Positions 1 to 8,612 of a stretch of 64,000 bases of DNA are shown piece after piece. The stretch's first letter is position 1; each line of letters begins with the position of its first letter. This DNA comes from an uncultured Sphingomonadaceae bacterium (GTDB lineage Bacteria; Pseudomonadota; Alphaproteobacteria; Sphingomonadales; Sphingomonadaceae). Location of the stretch: positions 992,001-1,056,000 of the forward strand of contig CANMGU010000001.1 in NCBI GenBank assembly GCA_947497455.1, in the 5' to 3' direction. The notes under the pieces were generated by a model. It worked only from the letters and a program-made list of their open reading frames with translations. It was not told the origin of the DNA and ran no database searches. A program made the position numbers and the translations under genes.

Positions 1-1815
1 GGGGCCACCATGATCCCATTGATCGAACCACAGTTCTTCTGTTGAAAAGGCAAAGCTGCGCAGGTCGAATATGCCCGCATGGTTGATGAGACAATCAAAC
101 TGGTCCGGCCATTGGCCCGCAATCCAGTTCATCATATAGCCGCCATAAGAGGCGCCCAAGGCACAGGAACGCTTCCCGTCAATTTGCTTGTCCACTTTCA
201 GGGCTGCCGCGTGGCCCAGTTTCAGATCTTCGAGCGGTTTGCCGCCCCAATCCTGATTGATACTGTCCATAAATTCCTGACCATAGCCAGCGGATCCATG
301 GAAATCGATGGTCACCACGGCATAGCCCTGTGACGCCATTACCTTGGGGTTCCAACGGGTTGACCAGCTATCGCCAAAGCTGCCCTGAGGCCCGCCATGG
401 ACCAGGAACGCCATCGGCAGTTTGCCCTTCGCGCCAGCTGGCTTGATGATCTGACCCCAGACCTGATGGCCTCCAGCGCCTTTGAAATTGAACCGTTGAA
501 TATCAACTTCGTCGATGGCGGCTAGCTCCGTGCCATTGATATTGGTGAGTTGAGTGACCGTACCATCGGCAGCCCGCCGATAGATATCATCTGGTGCCTG
601 CAGGCTCTTTTTGGTGAAGATCATTGATCCGTCTTTAAGCGGTATGATGTTACCAACACTGCCGTTTTTGGTCAGACGAGTCACGCTACCATCGGCAATT
701 TCAATGCGAAAGGCAGCATAGTCCAGGACCTCCGAAGCGGTGACGATCAAAGCCTTGCTATCGGGCGTCCAGGTGATTGAACTGACTGAGCGATCCCAGT
801 CACCGGCAAGCACGACCGGTTCCTTTTCGCCCTTGCGGTGCAATTTGATGACTTTCCGGTCGCTTTCATAACCGGGCCGCTCCATCGCAGCCCATGCCCG
901 CCATTCGTCATCCGGAGAAAAAGCGGGAAGTGTGTCGGTAGCGTCGCCATTGCCTGGCATTTGCTTGGGTTTGCCAGACGAAATGGCAACACCGTAGATA
1001 TCTAAATCAGTTGACCGGGGTTCATTGCGATCCGCTTTGCGCAGAACAAAGGCGAGCCCACGTCCGCTTGGGGACCAGGAAATTTCTTCCCCGCCGCCAA
1101 AAGGCTTTGAAGGGCTGTCGCCGATGAGATCTCCATCTAGCGGGATGGCTTCGCTGCTGAGTTTACCGTTCTGCAAATCAAAAGCAAAAATACGGCTGTA
1201 AACTCCAGGAGTTTCCCAACTCGACCAGTGACGGACGAAAAGCTCGTCATATTCGCGGCCGGTTCCGGGGCCGGGCAAGGCGCAATTACCGTCATTGTCT
1301 TTGGTGTCGGCACAACCAAATGTCGGACAGTTTTTTGCGATGTCACCCCAGACCGCAACTTTATCGCCCTTTGGTGACAATTTGAAACCGGCAATATCAG
1401 CCTTGAGGTCACTGGCCTGTACAGGCTCTCCGGTTTGCCCACTTGCGTTGATTGCAACCTGCCAAAGCTGCTCCGATTTGCTGATATCAGAGAGATAATA
1501 GAGCTGCTTTCCATCTGCAGAGAATGACGGGCTATGTTCGCTGGCATCCGCTTGGTCGGCAATGCGAACCGGGCGAGCTTTCGGCGTGCTCAGGTCAAGC
1601 AAATAGAGCGCCGTCGTTCGTTTGTAGCTTTCGGGATTGGTTTCTGTGACGCCAAAGGCTGTCCATTTCTCGTCAGGAGACACGGCAACGGAACCAACTC
1701 GTTTTAGGGTCGCGAGGTCTTCTGCAGTCATCGGTCGTGCAGAGGCGAAAGGGGCGGTTAGGATGCTACCTGTTATCAACAGGGCGAGGCATGGCAGTTT
1801 TGATCGATTTTTCAT
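1..1815 (-). CDS. S9 family peptidase (prolyl oligopeptidase type), 3' end outside window
   Basis: The visible 605 residues begin with a signal peptide (MKNRSKLPCLALLITG and following, ending near ASA), so the enzyme is probably periplasmic. A beta-propeller region with WD40/TolB-like strands follows, and an alpha/beta-hydrolase domain starts near residue 470. The nucleophile motif GASYGGY places the catalytic serine at about residue 556. The catalytic Asp and His lie beyond the left edge, so the gene is truncated only by the window. Family members cleave short peptides, often after proline or from acylated N-termini. It is the last visible gene of a minus-strand run after the PopZ-like gene. 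The substrate cannot be read from the sequence. Confidence 0.9.
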   Translation of the reverse strand, partial: MKNRSKLPCLALLITGSILTAPFASARPMTAEDLATLKRVGSVAVSPDEKWTAFGVTETNPESYKRTTALYLLDLSTPKARPVRIADQADASEHSPSFSADGKQLYYLSDISKSEQLWQVAINASGQTGEPVQASDLKADIAGFKLSPKGDKVAVWGDIAKNCPTFGCADTKDNDGNCALPGPGTGREYDELFVRHWSSWETPGVYSRIFAFDLQNGKLSSEAIPLDGDLIGDSPSKPFGGGEEISWSPSGRGLAFVLRKADRNEPRSTDLDIYGVAISSGKPKQMPGNGDATDTLPAFSPDDEWRAWAAMERPGYESDRKVIKLHRKGEKEPVVLAGDWDRSVSSITWTPDSKALIVTASEVLDYAAFRIEIADGSVTRLTKNGSVGNIIPLKDGSMIFTKKSLQAPDDIYRRAADGTVTQLTNINGTELAAIDEVDIQRFNFKGAGGHQVWGQIIKPAGAKGKLPMAFLVHGGPQGSFGDSWSTRWNPKVMASQGYAVVTIDFHGSAGYGQEFMDSINQDWGGKPLEDLKLGHAAALKVDKQIDGKRSCALGASYGGYMMNWIAGQWPDQFDCLINHAGIFDLRSFAFSTEELWFDQWDHGGP

Positions 1816-1855
1816 GAGCAGGGTTTAGCACGGCTCACAATGTTATCAATCGAGA

Positions 1856-2422
1856 TTACTGGTCGTTGAGACGCTGTATCTCGCGAGCGACCATTTCCTC
1901 GACCAGTTGCGGTAAATTCTGATCTAGCCATTCCTTCAGCATTGGCCGCATGAGGTCACGGGTTAGATCTTCCAAGGACGTCTGTTGGCTGGATTTGGCT
2001 GGCTGCGGGCTCTTGGTGCCTTCCATGGCGACAAGCGCAGACAGCGATTGGCGCATCGAATCGAGCTTTTGATCGTTGATCAGCCGTTCTTCCTTGCGGC
2101 GATCACCAAAAACGCCGTGCGCCGAACTTGGGGCATTGTCCATGACCTCATTGGTCAATTCAAGCACACCGTCATCATCTGTGGTGTTTACAACAGACTT
2201 TTTGGTATTTTCCTTTTTGGTGGCGATGTTTTTCGGTAATGGTGCGATCGGTGTCACATTGTCAACGACAGGCTTGAGGCGCGGCGCTGTGGCTTTCGCT
2301 ACAGCAGCATCTTCTTCGTTGTTCGCTGGGCGATCAGTCTCAATCGCCTTATCCTCGGCGATGATCCGCTTAATTGATGACAGAATCTCTTCCATGGACG
2401 ATTCTTTATTTTGTTCCGCCAT
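1856..2422 (-). CDS. DUF2497 / PopZ-like polar organizing protein
   Basis: This 188-residue protein has the two conserved ends of the DUF2497 family. The N-terminal helix has the MEEILSSIKRIIAED signature (about residues 10-24). The C-terminal amphipathic helices contain RPMLKEWLDQNLP and a VEEMVAREIQRL-like end (about residues 150-187). The middle is low-complexity and rich in acidic residues, Pro and Ala. In Caulobacter the family member PopZ forms a polar scaffold that anchors the centromere-binding protein ParB. I choose ATG at 2422 over the TTG six bases upstream because the AGGGG-like ribosome site sits at a usable distance only from the ATG. It lies directly after tolC on the same strand. 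Confidence 0.85.
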   Translation of the reverse strand: MAEQNKESSMEEILSSIKRIIAEDKAIETDRPANNEEDAAVAKATAPRLKPVVDNVTPIAPLPKNIATKKENTKKSVVNTTDDDGVLELTNEVMDNAPSSAHGVFGDRRKEERLINDQKLDSMRQSLSALVAMEGTKSPQPAKSSQQTSLEDLTRDLMRPMLKEWLDQNLPQLVEEMVAREIQRLNDQ

Positions 2423-2519
2423 GTGCAAAACCCCTAAAGCTCAAAAAACTAACGCTGCTTTTGGTTGCTTAGCGCATTAACCGCATTGTCGGCAACCATT
2501 CCCCGCGCATCAAGTGTGA

Positions 2520-3983
2520 TTAGTCGCGTTGACCTGTTTCAGGTAGCGGCTTAATATCAGCGGTTTGTGCAGGTGTATCGATCGTACGTGTCGCCTTCGG
2601 TTCAGGATCAGGGTCCGTCTGAAAATCATAAAATTGATCTTTTACGCGCTTGTAGTTGACTTCAGGATCGTAGAGCGGTCCGCCTTCCAGCCCGAGATCA
2701 CGCGCTTCGGCACGGCCCATTGCCGCAAGCAAAGTAAAGCCAGCAACATAGCTATTTCGACGCGCTGTTACCAATTGGACCTGAGCATTGAGCAGTTCCT
2801 GTTCGGCGTTCAGAATATCCAAAATAGTCCGGTTTCCAACGCTATTTTCCGCGCGAACCCCCTCCAGAGACAAGGCGCTGGCCGCTACAGCACGTTCAGA
2901 AGACTGGATCACCCGTTCGGAAGCGCGCCAGCTGGAATAGGCCGCGCGGGTTTGCGCGATAACGTCGCGTTCTGTAGCAATGACCTGTTCATAGGCTTGG
3001 CCAGACCGCGCTTGTGCTTGGCGGACTTGCGCGGCGGGCCGACCTCCTTGGTAGATGGGTACGGTCAGGCGTACTCCAGCTTCCGCGTTCGATTGTTCCT
3101 GAACAACGTTCACTCCCGGAACATTACCGCCCAATGTGTTGAGAAAGTTCACATAACTGCCTTGTGCATAGGCTGTGACCGTGGGTTTAACAGCGCCGCG
3201 GGCCGCCTTGATATCAATCTCTGATGCTGCGCTTCTTTCTTTGGCGGCGAGCAAATCGGGATTAAATTGCAGAGCGATATCCACTGCTTGATCAGGCGTT
3301 TTGGGGAGATTGGGCAGCGGTGGAGGCGATTGCAACTCGCCGGGAACCTGTCCCACTAAGGCGATATAGTTTTCCTTGCTGGAGATCAGATTAGCACGAG
3401 CCGATTCCAATTCCCCTTTAGCGACTTCTAATCGTGATTCTGATTGGGCTACGTCGGTGCGGGTCAGATCACCAATTTCGAAGCGATCACTGGTCGCTTC
3501 CAAATTTACGGAAAGCACGCCGACATTCGCACGATTTAGTCGCACAACGGCTTCATCGCGCATGACATCCATATAGGCCGCGACAACATTGCTGAACAGG
3601 CTGGCTTCAGTTCCGCGCAGACTATACTGACCGGCTGTAACCCGTGTCTTCGCAGCGCGCACCGCGTTTTTAACGCTGCCACCAGAATAAATCGGGACGT
3701 TAAATTCGCCACCCGCGCTGACTTGTCGAAGGGGGGCGTTAAAACTATTCGAGTTGCGCAGGAAATTTTCCTGAAAGGTGAATCTGGAGCCTGAATTGGG
3801 CCGTCCATCAGCCTTAGCAATCGCAACATTTTCGTCTTCCGCCCGCTGTGCAGCCTGAGCGCCAGACAATGTCGGGTTCGTCTTGTACGCAGCAACGAAC
3901 GCTTCACGAAGTGTGTCCGCATGAGCTGATGTGGAGAAAGTTGCAATGGCGACAGCGCTAAGCAACATAATGCGCTTACTCAT
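2520..3983 (-). CDS. tolC: TolC family outer membrane channel protein
   Basis: This 487-residue protein has a signal peptide (start MSKRIMLLSAVAIATF, cleavage near AHA-DT) and two tandem outer-membrane efflux repeats. Each repeat contains long alpha-helical segments rich in Ala, Gln and Arg. The first starts at TLREAFVAAYKTNPTL and the second near DQAVDIALQFNPDLLAAKE. TolC trimers form the outer-membrane duct for type I secretion and RND efflux. The open frame extends far upstream, but the ATG at 3983 has a GGAGACG ribosome site and starts the signal peptide, so it is taken as the start. The methyltransferase-family gene precedes it and the PopZ-like gene follows. The cognate inner-membrane partners are not in the window. 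Confidence 0.93.
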   Translation of the reverse strand: MSKRIMLLSAVAIATFSTSAHADTLREAFVAAYKTNPTLSGAQAAQRAEDENVAIAKADGRPNSGSRFTFQENFLRNSNSFNAPLRQVSAGGEFNVPIYSGGSVKNAVRAAKTRVTAGQYSLRGTEASLFSNVVAAYMDVMRDEAVVRLNRANVGVLSVNLEATSDRFEIGDLTRTDVAQSESRLEVAKGELESARANLISSKENYIALVGQVPGELQSPPPLPNLPKTPDQAVDIALQFNPDLLAAKERSAASEIDIKAARGAVKPTVTAYAQGSYVNFLNTLGGNVPGVNVVQEQSNAEAGVRLTVPIYQGGRPAAQVRQAQARSGQAYEQVIATERDVIAQTRAAYSSWRASERVIQSSERAVAASALSLEGVRAENSVGNRTILDILNAEQELLNAQVQLVTARRNSYVAGFTLLAAMGRAEARDLGLEGGPLYDPEVNYKRVKDQFYDFQTDPDPEPKATRTIDTPAQTADIKPLPETGQRD

Positions 3984-4026
3984 CAAAAAACGTCTCCTGG
4001 AATTTATGTGCAGTGCAGACCGCATA

Positions 4027-4680
4027 TTAGAAACTGAAACTTTTCGCTTTTTCGAAGCCGGGCAGGGCAATGCCACCACAATCCGCGAAATATTGGTATC
4101 CGATCGTTTCACCGACCTTGTGTCCGATCGCAAGCCTCGCAACACCCTTATCCATGATCGCGCCAACCAGCCGACCTTCGGGAGCCAGTTGTTTCGCCAA
4201 TGCGACCGGAAATTCTTCGACAATACCGTCAATAACGATAACGGAATAAGGACCCAGGCCAGCGAAACCTTCAATATGGTTGCCTTTTTCGACTTGCACA
4301 TTGTCCAGGTCAGCAAGATTAGTCTTGGCTTTTGCAGCCAGCTTGGCTGATTGTTCAACAGCGACGACTGAGCCCGCCAGATCTGCGATAACGGCTGCCG
4401 TATAACCCGTTGCCGCGCCGATAAGTAAGACGGTATCATCCTTGGTCAGTTCTGCAGTGTTCAGCAATCGGCCGGTGGCGAGCGGTGCATTGAGTGAACG
4501 CCCTTCACCAATATTAACACCGCGATCAGAATAAGCGATATTGCGGGCGGTGACTGGAACAAAATTTTCGCGGGCCACATGGCTCATCGCAGCAATAACA
4601 CGAGGATCGCTGACATCAGTTGTGCGTAGTTGGCTAACAACCATCGCTTTGCGCATTTCATTGAAATTTTCGTGACCCAC
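4027..4680 (-). CDS. Protein-L-isoaspartate O-methyltransferase family protein
   Basis: This 217-residue protein belongs to the PCMT family of SAM-dependent methyltransferases. The N-terminal half has FNEMRKAMVVSQLRTTDVSDPRV and the VPVTARNIAYSDR region. The SAM-binding motif I reads LLIGAATGYTAAVIADL (about residues 84-100). The motif is GAATGY where typical repair enzymes have G-x-G-S/T-GY, and this divergent form is common in the sphingomonad paralogue located upstream of tolC. Whether it repairs isoaspartate or has another methylation substrate is therefore uncertain. It starts the PCMT-tolC-popZ run and is separated from tolC by about 43 bases. Confidence 0.85.
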   Translation of the reverse strand: MGHENFNEMRKAMVVSQLRTTDVSDPRVIAAMSHVARENFVPVTARNIAYSDRGVNIGEGRSLNAPLATGRLLNTAELTKDDTVLLIGAATGYTAAVIADLAGSVVAVEQSAKLAAKAKTNLADLDNVQVEKGNHIEGFAGLGPYSVIVIDGIVEEFPVALAKQLAPEGRLVGAIMDKGVARLAIGHKVGETIGYQYFADCGGIALPGFEKAKSFSF

Positions 4681-4892
4681 TATACCACCCTTAAGACGTC
4701 CATGTTTTGCCCTAAAAATTCAATTCTCTGAAACGGCTATGCCATCTCTGTATTATTAAGGCAATACAGTATGAATATTTTTCAGGAGCTTCTAGCCTTA
4801 GTTAGCGGTATCGCCAAGACGGATTTCAGGGTTTTTCTTTCTACAGCGACATTTGAGTTACATTGTGAACGATGTGCAAGAGCAGGTTGGGG

Positions 4893-4921
4893 TTGACATT
4901 GGCGGTAAAGCGAAGCAATTG
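4893..4921 (+). promoter_or_regulatory. Candidate promoter for tRNA-Cys
   Basis: A perfect -35 hexamer, TTGACA, lies at 4893-4898. Seventeen bases later there is only a weak -10 candidate, CAATTG at 4916-4921, about 12 bases before the tRNA. The spacing fits a housekeeping promoter, but the -10 match is poor, so this is a suggestion only. Confidence 0.35.
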
Positions 4922-4933
4922 CGCTTCCTCTCC

Positions 4934-5007
4934 GGCCCGATGGCGGAGTGGTGACGCAGCGGATTGCAAATCCGTGTACGCCGGTTCGATTCCGGCTCGG
5001 GCCTCCA
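4934..5007 (+). tRNA. tRNA-Cys (anticodon GCA)
   Basis: The 74-base sequence folds as a cloverleaf. The acceptor strands ggcccga (4934-4940) and tcgggcc (4997-5003) pair over seven bases. The anticodon loop in ggattgcaaatcc reads GCA, for cysteine. The T arm is ccggttcgattccgg, and the CCA end is encoded at 5005-5007. Spurious frames cover it on both strands. Confidence 0.97.
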
Positions 5008-5167
5008 AATGCAAGTTTAAGGCATTGGAAATATTGGATTGTTCCAGAATAACCAAGTCTTCGAAATCCGCCTCTAGTCAAAAAGAAAACTTCAGTAAGT
5101 TTAGCACGTTGATATTTGATCGGCTGCGATGATCTATCCAATATCCGCTTTGGACCAAAAACGAATG

Positions 5168-6463
5168 TTAGGGATTAGGCTGATTGTCGGAAAACGAGGA
5201 CGGCAAAGGTTCGAGTAGTGGCAAATCGGACAGATCGAGCCAGTCATTTGCAATTTGGCCATTTGCGGACTTACTATAATAGCTATCAAGTGCGGCAAAG
5301 GGTATCGTGAAGGGTTTGCCCCAACCACTGTTCCACATCGCAGCCACTCCAGTGCGTGCCGCAGGATCAAATATAATCGTCGCGCGGTATCCATCCACCG
5401 CGCCACTATGTCCGATTAATCGCCGCCCACTATAGGTAAAATTGCGCCATCCCAGCCCGTAGGATGGCTCAGTCAGGGCACGGGCGAGATCGCCGCCATA
5501 TACCTTGCCGGTTTTGACCCGTGGAATATGGGCCTGTTCCAGGGCCTCGTCAGAAAGAACGTCCTCATTTGCGCCCAATTGCGCACGAAGCCAGCGGGCC
5601 ATATCTACAATATTGCTGTTAACACCAGCCGCTGCGGGGAGGCGCCAATATGATTCTACAAGGGTCCGTACTTCATCACCGCGATGGGGTCGTGCCCAGC
5701 TGTCAGCACCGGTTAGACCGATCATCCCGAACTTGGCACTTTCCATACCCAGCGGTTCAAATAACTGCTTCTCGGCGGCATCGTCATACATAGTGCCCGC
5801 CGCCTGTCCCAAAATCTCGCTGGCGGTATCAAACGCAATATTCTGATAGCTATGGCAGGTGCCGGGCCTGCACTGTAGCGGCGCAGTTCCTAGCCGTGTT
5901 CGGAGCAGACCCGGGCTTTCGCCATCCTCCAGTTTGCGATCATATGCATTTTTCGTGAGTCCCGTCTGGTGCGACATAAGCTGTGCCAATGTTATCCGCG
6001 ACATAGCGTCTCCGGGAAGCATGAGCGACGTCTGCCAGCGGTTCAGCGTAGTATCCAGATCAAGTCCATCTTCTTCCGATAGTTTTGCCGCAAGTGAACC
6101 CGCCACGCCTTTTGATACCGAGGCCCAGCGGAAAACCGTTTGCGGCGTTACCTGCTCGCCGCTGCGTTTGTCGGTTACGCCATAGGTTTGCACAAAACGA
6201 ATTTCACCATCTTCAACAATTGCGACAGCCAATCCCGCCATTTCAGGACGTGCGGCGAGCGCTGCGATGCGTCGATCAAGGTTGATATAATCAATCTTGC
6301 CCTGCCAGTCGCCGGGTTCAGTTGGTAGCCGATCCTGAGACGCTGCTTCGGCGGTTTCAGCGAGCGGAAGTGGGATTTCTTCCTGAACGAACGCGCGATA
6401 GGCATACCAGCCGACAAGTAATATGGCCGCAAGCCCGAAGAGCGGTGCCAGATATCTTCCCAT
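5168..6463 (-). CDS. Serine hydrolase of the beta-lactamase (class C / penicillin-binding-protein-like) family
   Basis: This 431-residue protein has an N-terminal membrane anchor (residues 5-25) and then the three active-site motifs of the AmpC/DD-peptidase fold. They are S115-V-S-K118 (SxxK), Y206-Q-N208 (YxN), and HSGAVDG near the C-terminus (HxG). Members include esterases, DD-peptidases and beta-lactamases, and sequence alone does not separate these. I start it at ATG 6463, preceded by GGGGAA at a good distance. The open frame runs about 49 codons further but has no support there. It appears monocistronic; roughly 300 bases upstream (6464-6762) hold no recognisable gene. Confidence 0.85.
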   Translation of the reverse strand: MGRYLAPLFGLAAILLVGWYAYRAFVQEEIPLPLAETAEAASQDRLPTEPGDWQGKIDYINLDRRIAALAARPEMAGLAVAIVEDGEIRFVQTYGVTDKRSGEQVTPQTVFRWASVSKGVAGSLAAKLSEEDGLDLDTTLNRWQTSLMLPGDAMSRITLAQLMSHQTGLTKNAYDRKLEDGESPGLLRTRLGTAPLQCRPGTCHSYQNIAFDTASEILGQAAGTMYDDAAEKQLFEPLGMESAKFGMIGLTGADSWARPHRGDEVRTLVESYWRLPAAAGVNSNIVDMARWLRAQLGANEDVLSDEALEQAHIPRVKTGKVYGGDLARALTEPSYGLGWRNFTYSGRRLIGHSGAVDGYRATIIFDPAARTGVAAMWNSGWGKPFTIPFAALDSYYSKSANGQIANDWLDLSDLPLLEPLPSSFSDNQPNP

Positions 6464-6762
6464 TGAATTCCCCAAATTGGTGATCCAGCCTTTAAACAAG
6501 AACCTGGCGGTTAGAACTAGGCATCTAGACCTACTGATATTGAGCGTAGAACAATCCAGGTGATCAACACAAGATTGGATGTGGTGCGGGTGGTTAGGAT
6601 GAGAGTGCAACCTGAAGCGGTTCTTATGGAAAAAGACCCAGATGGTCGGTCGACCGCGGCAAGTTTCGGCAATCCTGGTTTGGTCAACTGACCGGCAGAC
6701 TGTTTGAACTCTTTTCGACAGGCGAAGTTCCCTATTTTTCAGAATCGCGCTAGACTATATTG

Positions 6763-7320
6763 ATGTCAGACGCTTGGCGCATAGAAGCTATCCTTCGTTC
6801 GGATCCCATTCGCTGGCACTTGTTGGGTGTCGTTGCGGAGTTGGCGCTACCAGATTGTTGGATCGGGGCAGGCTTTGTCAGAAATGCAGTATGGGATTCC
6901 CTCCACGGAAGGGCTCCTGGCCCGCTATTGGGCGATGTCGATGTGATCTGGTTTGATCCCGATCAGTCCAACCCTGATCATGATCGAAACATAGAAGAAA
7001 CATTGCGCGCGGCGGCCCCTTCCTTCGATTGGTCCGTCAAGAATCAAGCGCGCATGCATATCCGCAATGGTGACGCACCATATCTGTCTGCAACCGATGC
7101 CATGCGTTATTGGCCCGAAACAGCGACCGCCGTCGCGGCCAGACGACATAATTCAGGCCGATGTGAAATTGCGAACCCGCTCGGTCTGGATGACTTGTTC
7201 AATCTCATTCTCCGTCCAACAACTAGGTTTGTTGTTGAGAAACGAAGCATCTATGATGAGCGGGCTCAGTCTAAGGCCTGGACGAACGCTTGGCCGTTGC
7301 TGAAGAGGGCTACACCCTAA
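6763..7320 (+). CDS. Nucleotidyltransferase-like protein (DUF925 / NTP_transf_6 family)
   Basis: This 185-residue protein has the nucleotidyltransferase-fold pattern: a glycine motif, WIGAGFVRNAVWDSLHG, followed by GDVDVIWFD, where Asp58 and Asp60 are the expected metal ligands. The later GLDDLFNLILRPT segment also fits the NTP_transf_6 family, whose members have no established substrate. The family is assigned by pattern only. ATG at 6763 is chosen over the overlapping TTG at 6760. It stands alone, diverging from the serine hydrolase and converging on the sulfate reduction operon. Confidence 0.78.
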   Translation: MSDAWRIEAILRSDPIRWHLLGVVAELALPDCWIGAGFVRNAVWDSLHGRAPGPLLGDVDVIWFDPDQSNPDHDRNIEETLRAAAPSFDWSVKNQARMHIRNGDAPYLSATDAMRYWPETATAVAARRHNSGRCEIANPLGLDDLFNLILRPTTRFVVEKRSIYDERAQSKAWTNAWPLLKRATP

Positions 7321-7405
7321 GTCCACCTTTGAACCAGTTTTTATTCCCATAGAATGAGCAAGTTATCGTCCGCTATTAAGACAATGCAGACGACAGTCGA
7401 TTCCA

Positions 7406-8194
7406 CTAAAAAATCGGATCGTTTGCACCACTCTCATCATCATCCGCGATTGGCAGGGGTGTAACTTCGTCATGAATACCGCATTCGGTCTTGTCCCAAC
7501 CGCGCCACCGGCCTGCGCGGGGGTCTTCTCCAGGTTTCACTTTTGAGGTGCACGGCGCGCAGCCGACGGAGAGATATCCTTGCGCCTCCAGGGGATGGCG
7601 AGGCAGGTCATGTTCTTCAAAATAGGCTTCGAGATCATCTTTGACCCAATCGCCCAGCGGATTGATTTTCAGACGACCGTCTTCGACTTCAAAGCGCGGC
7701 AGATTTTGCCGGGTGACAGATTGAAAAGCCTTTCGGCCAGAAATCCAGCTGTTGAGATCAGATTTGGCGCGCGCCAAAGGCTCGACCTTGCGGATTTCAC
7801 AGCAGCCATCCGGATCAAAAGACCAGCGCAGTTCGTTCGCGTCCTTTGCGGCGAGAACGACAGGGTCGGGCTTCACGACATTGGTATTTTGAATGCCCAG
7901 CGTCTTGATAAGAGTCTCACGATATTCCAGCGTTTCTGGAAACATCTTTAAGGTATCGACAAAGGTCACCGGAATCGAAGGGTCGGCCATTGCAACCAGG
8001 TGCAGGAGGACCGCACTTTCGGTACCAAATGAAGAAACAACAGCAACTTCGCCGAGATTGTCTTCTTCGAACAGCGCTTTGAGCATGGCTGATGCATGTA
8101 CACCTTCAAAGCGTGCGTTTAGCGCATCAGCATCTGCCTGCGTAAAGTCAGGGCGTGCATCGATAATGTCAATTTTGCGAGCTGGTTCACCCAT
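7406..8194 (-). CDS. cysH: Phosphoadenylyl-/adenylyl-sulfate reductase, iron-sulfur type
   Basis: This 262-residue enzyme reduces activated sulfate (APS or PAPS) to sulfite with thioredoxin or glutathione. The ATP-PPase-like fold shows SSFGTESAVLLHL near residue 54. The cysteine pattern is C131-C132, then C212-x2-C215, plus Cys238 in the ECGIH catalytic tail. The CC/CxxC pair binds a [4Fe-4S] cluster in APS reductases and is absent from E. coli-type PAPS reductase, so APS is the likelier substrate. It is the last gene of the operon. Its ATG overlaps the DUF934 stop by eight bases (ATGGGTGA), which supports this start over the longer frame. Confidence 0.93.
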   Translation of the reverse strand: MGEPARKIDIIDARPDFTQADADALNARFEGVHASAMLKALFEEDNLGEVAVVSSFGTESAVLLHLVAMADPSIPVTFVDTLKMFPETLEYRETLIKTLGIQNTNVVKPDPVVLAAKDANELRWSFDPDGCCEIRKVEPLARAKSDLNSWISGRKAFQSVTRQNLPRFEVEDGRLKINPLGDWVKDDLEAYFEEHDLPRHPLEAQGYLSVGCAPCTSKVKPGEDPRAGRWRGWDKTECGIHDEVTPLPIADDDESGANDPIF

Positions 8195-8612
8195 GGCGCA
8201 ACTTCCATATTGGGGCACGGGAATCGGTTGTGCCTTGATAGACCTCATCATAGAGGTCCAGCGCTTTTTTCATGACCTTGGCGTCAATCGGAGCGTCAGG
8301 TGCGAACGCGTCAAAGCCGCAGCGGCGCATATAGGCGATCTGATCGACCAAGACGTCTCCGCTGGCTCGCAATTCGCCCTTATAGCCTGCTTCACGCAAA
8401 ATCTGTGCTGCAGAATAGCCGCGGCCATCGCCAAAGACAGGGAAATCGATCTCGATTAGTGCCAGACGGTCCAGTAACGGCAGCAACAACCGGGCATCTT
8501 CGCCCGCCTCGATCCGCACAGCGGTGGCATTGGATTGATCCAGAAAGGCATCCAGCGAAACCGCTGGCTCTTCGTGGACGTTGTCATCGCGAAAACGGAT
8601 TGCCTCAACCAT
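8187..8612 (-). CDS. DUF934 domain-containing protein, sulfite-reductase associated
   Basis: This 141-residue protein matches the DUF934 family, with FPVFGDGRGYSAAQILR and GDVLVDQIAYMRRCGFDAF as recognisable blocks. The family is found next to cysI in many proteobacteria and is thought to assist sulfite reduction, but its biochemical role is not established. Both borders are translationally coupled. Its ATG overlaps the cysI stop by eight bases (ATGGTTGA), and its stop overlaps the cysH start by eight bases. That arrangement fixes the start at 8612 rather than the longer frame. Confidence 0.88.
   Translation of the reverse strand: MVEAIRFRDDNVHEEPAVSLDAFLDQSNATAVRIEAGEDARLLLPLLDRLALIEIDFPVFGDGRGYSAAQILREAGYKGELRASGDVLVDQIAYMRRCGFDAFAPDAPIDAKVMKKALDLYDEVYQGTTDSRAPIWKLRHG

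Noticed and set aside
2520..4439. 639-residue version of TolC
   Set aside because: The extra 152 residues overlap the methyltransferase gene and precede the signal peptide; the ATG at 3983 has a good ribosome site.
4782..5141. Overlapping open frames across the tRNA-Cys locus on both strands
   Set aside because: They read through a certain tRNA gene and change frame without ribosome sites.
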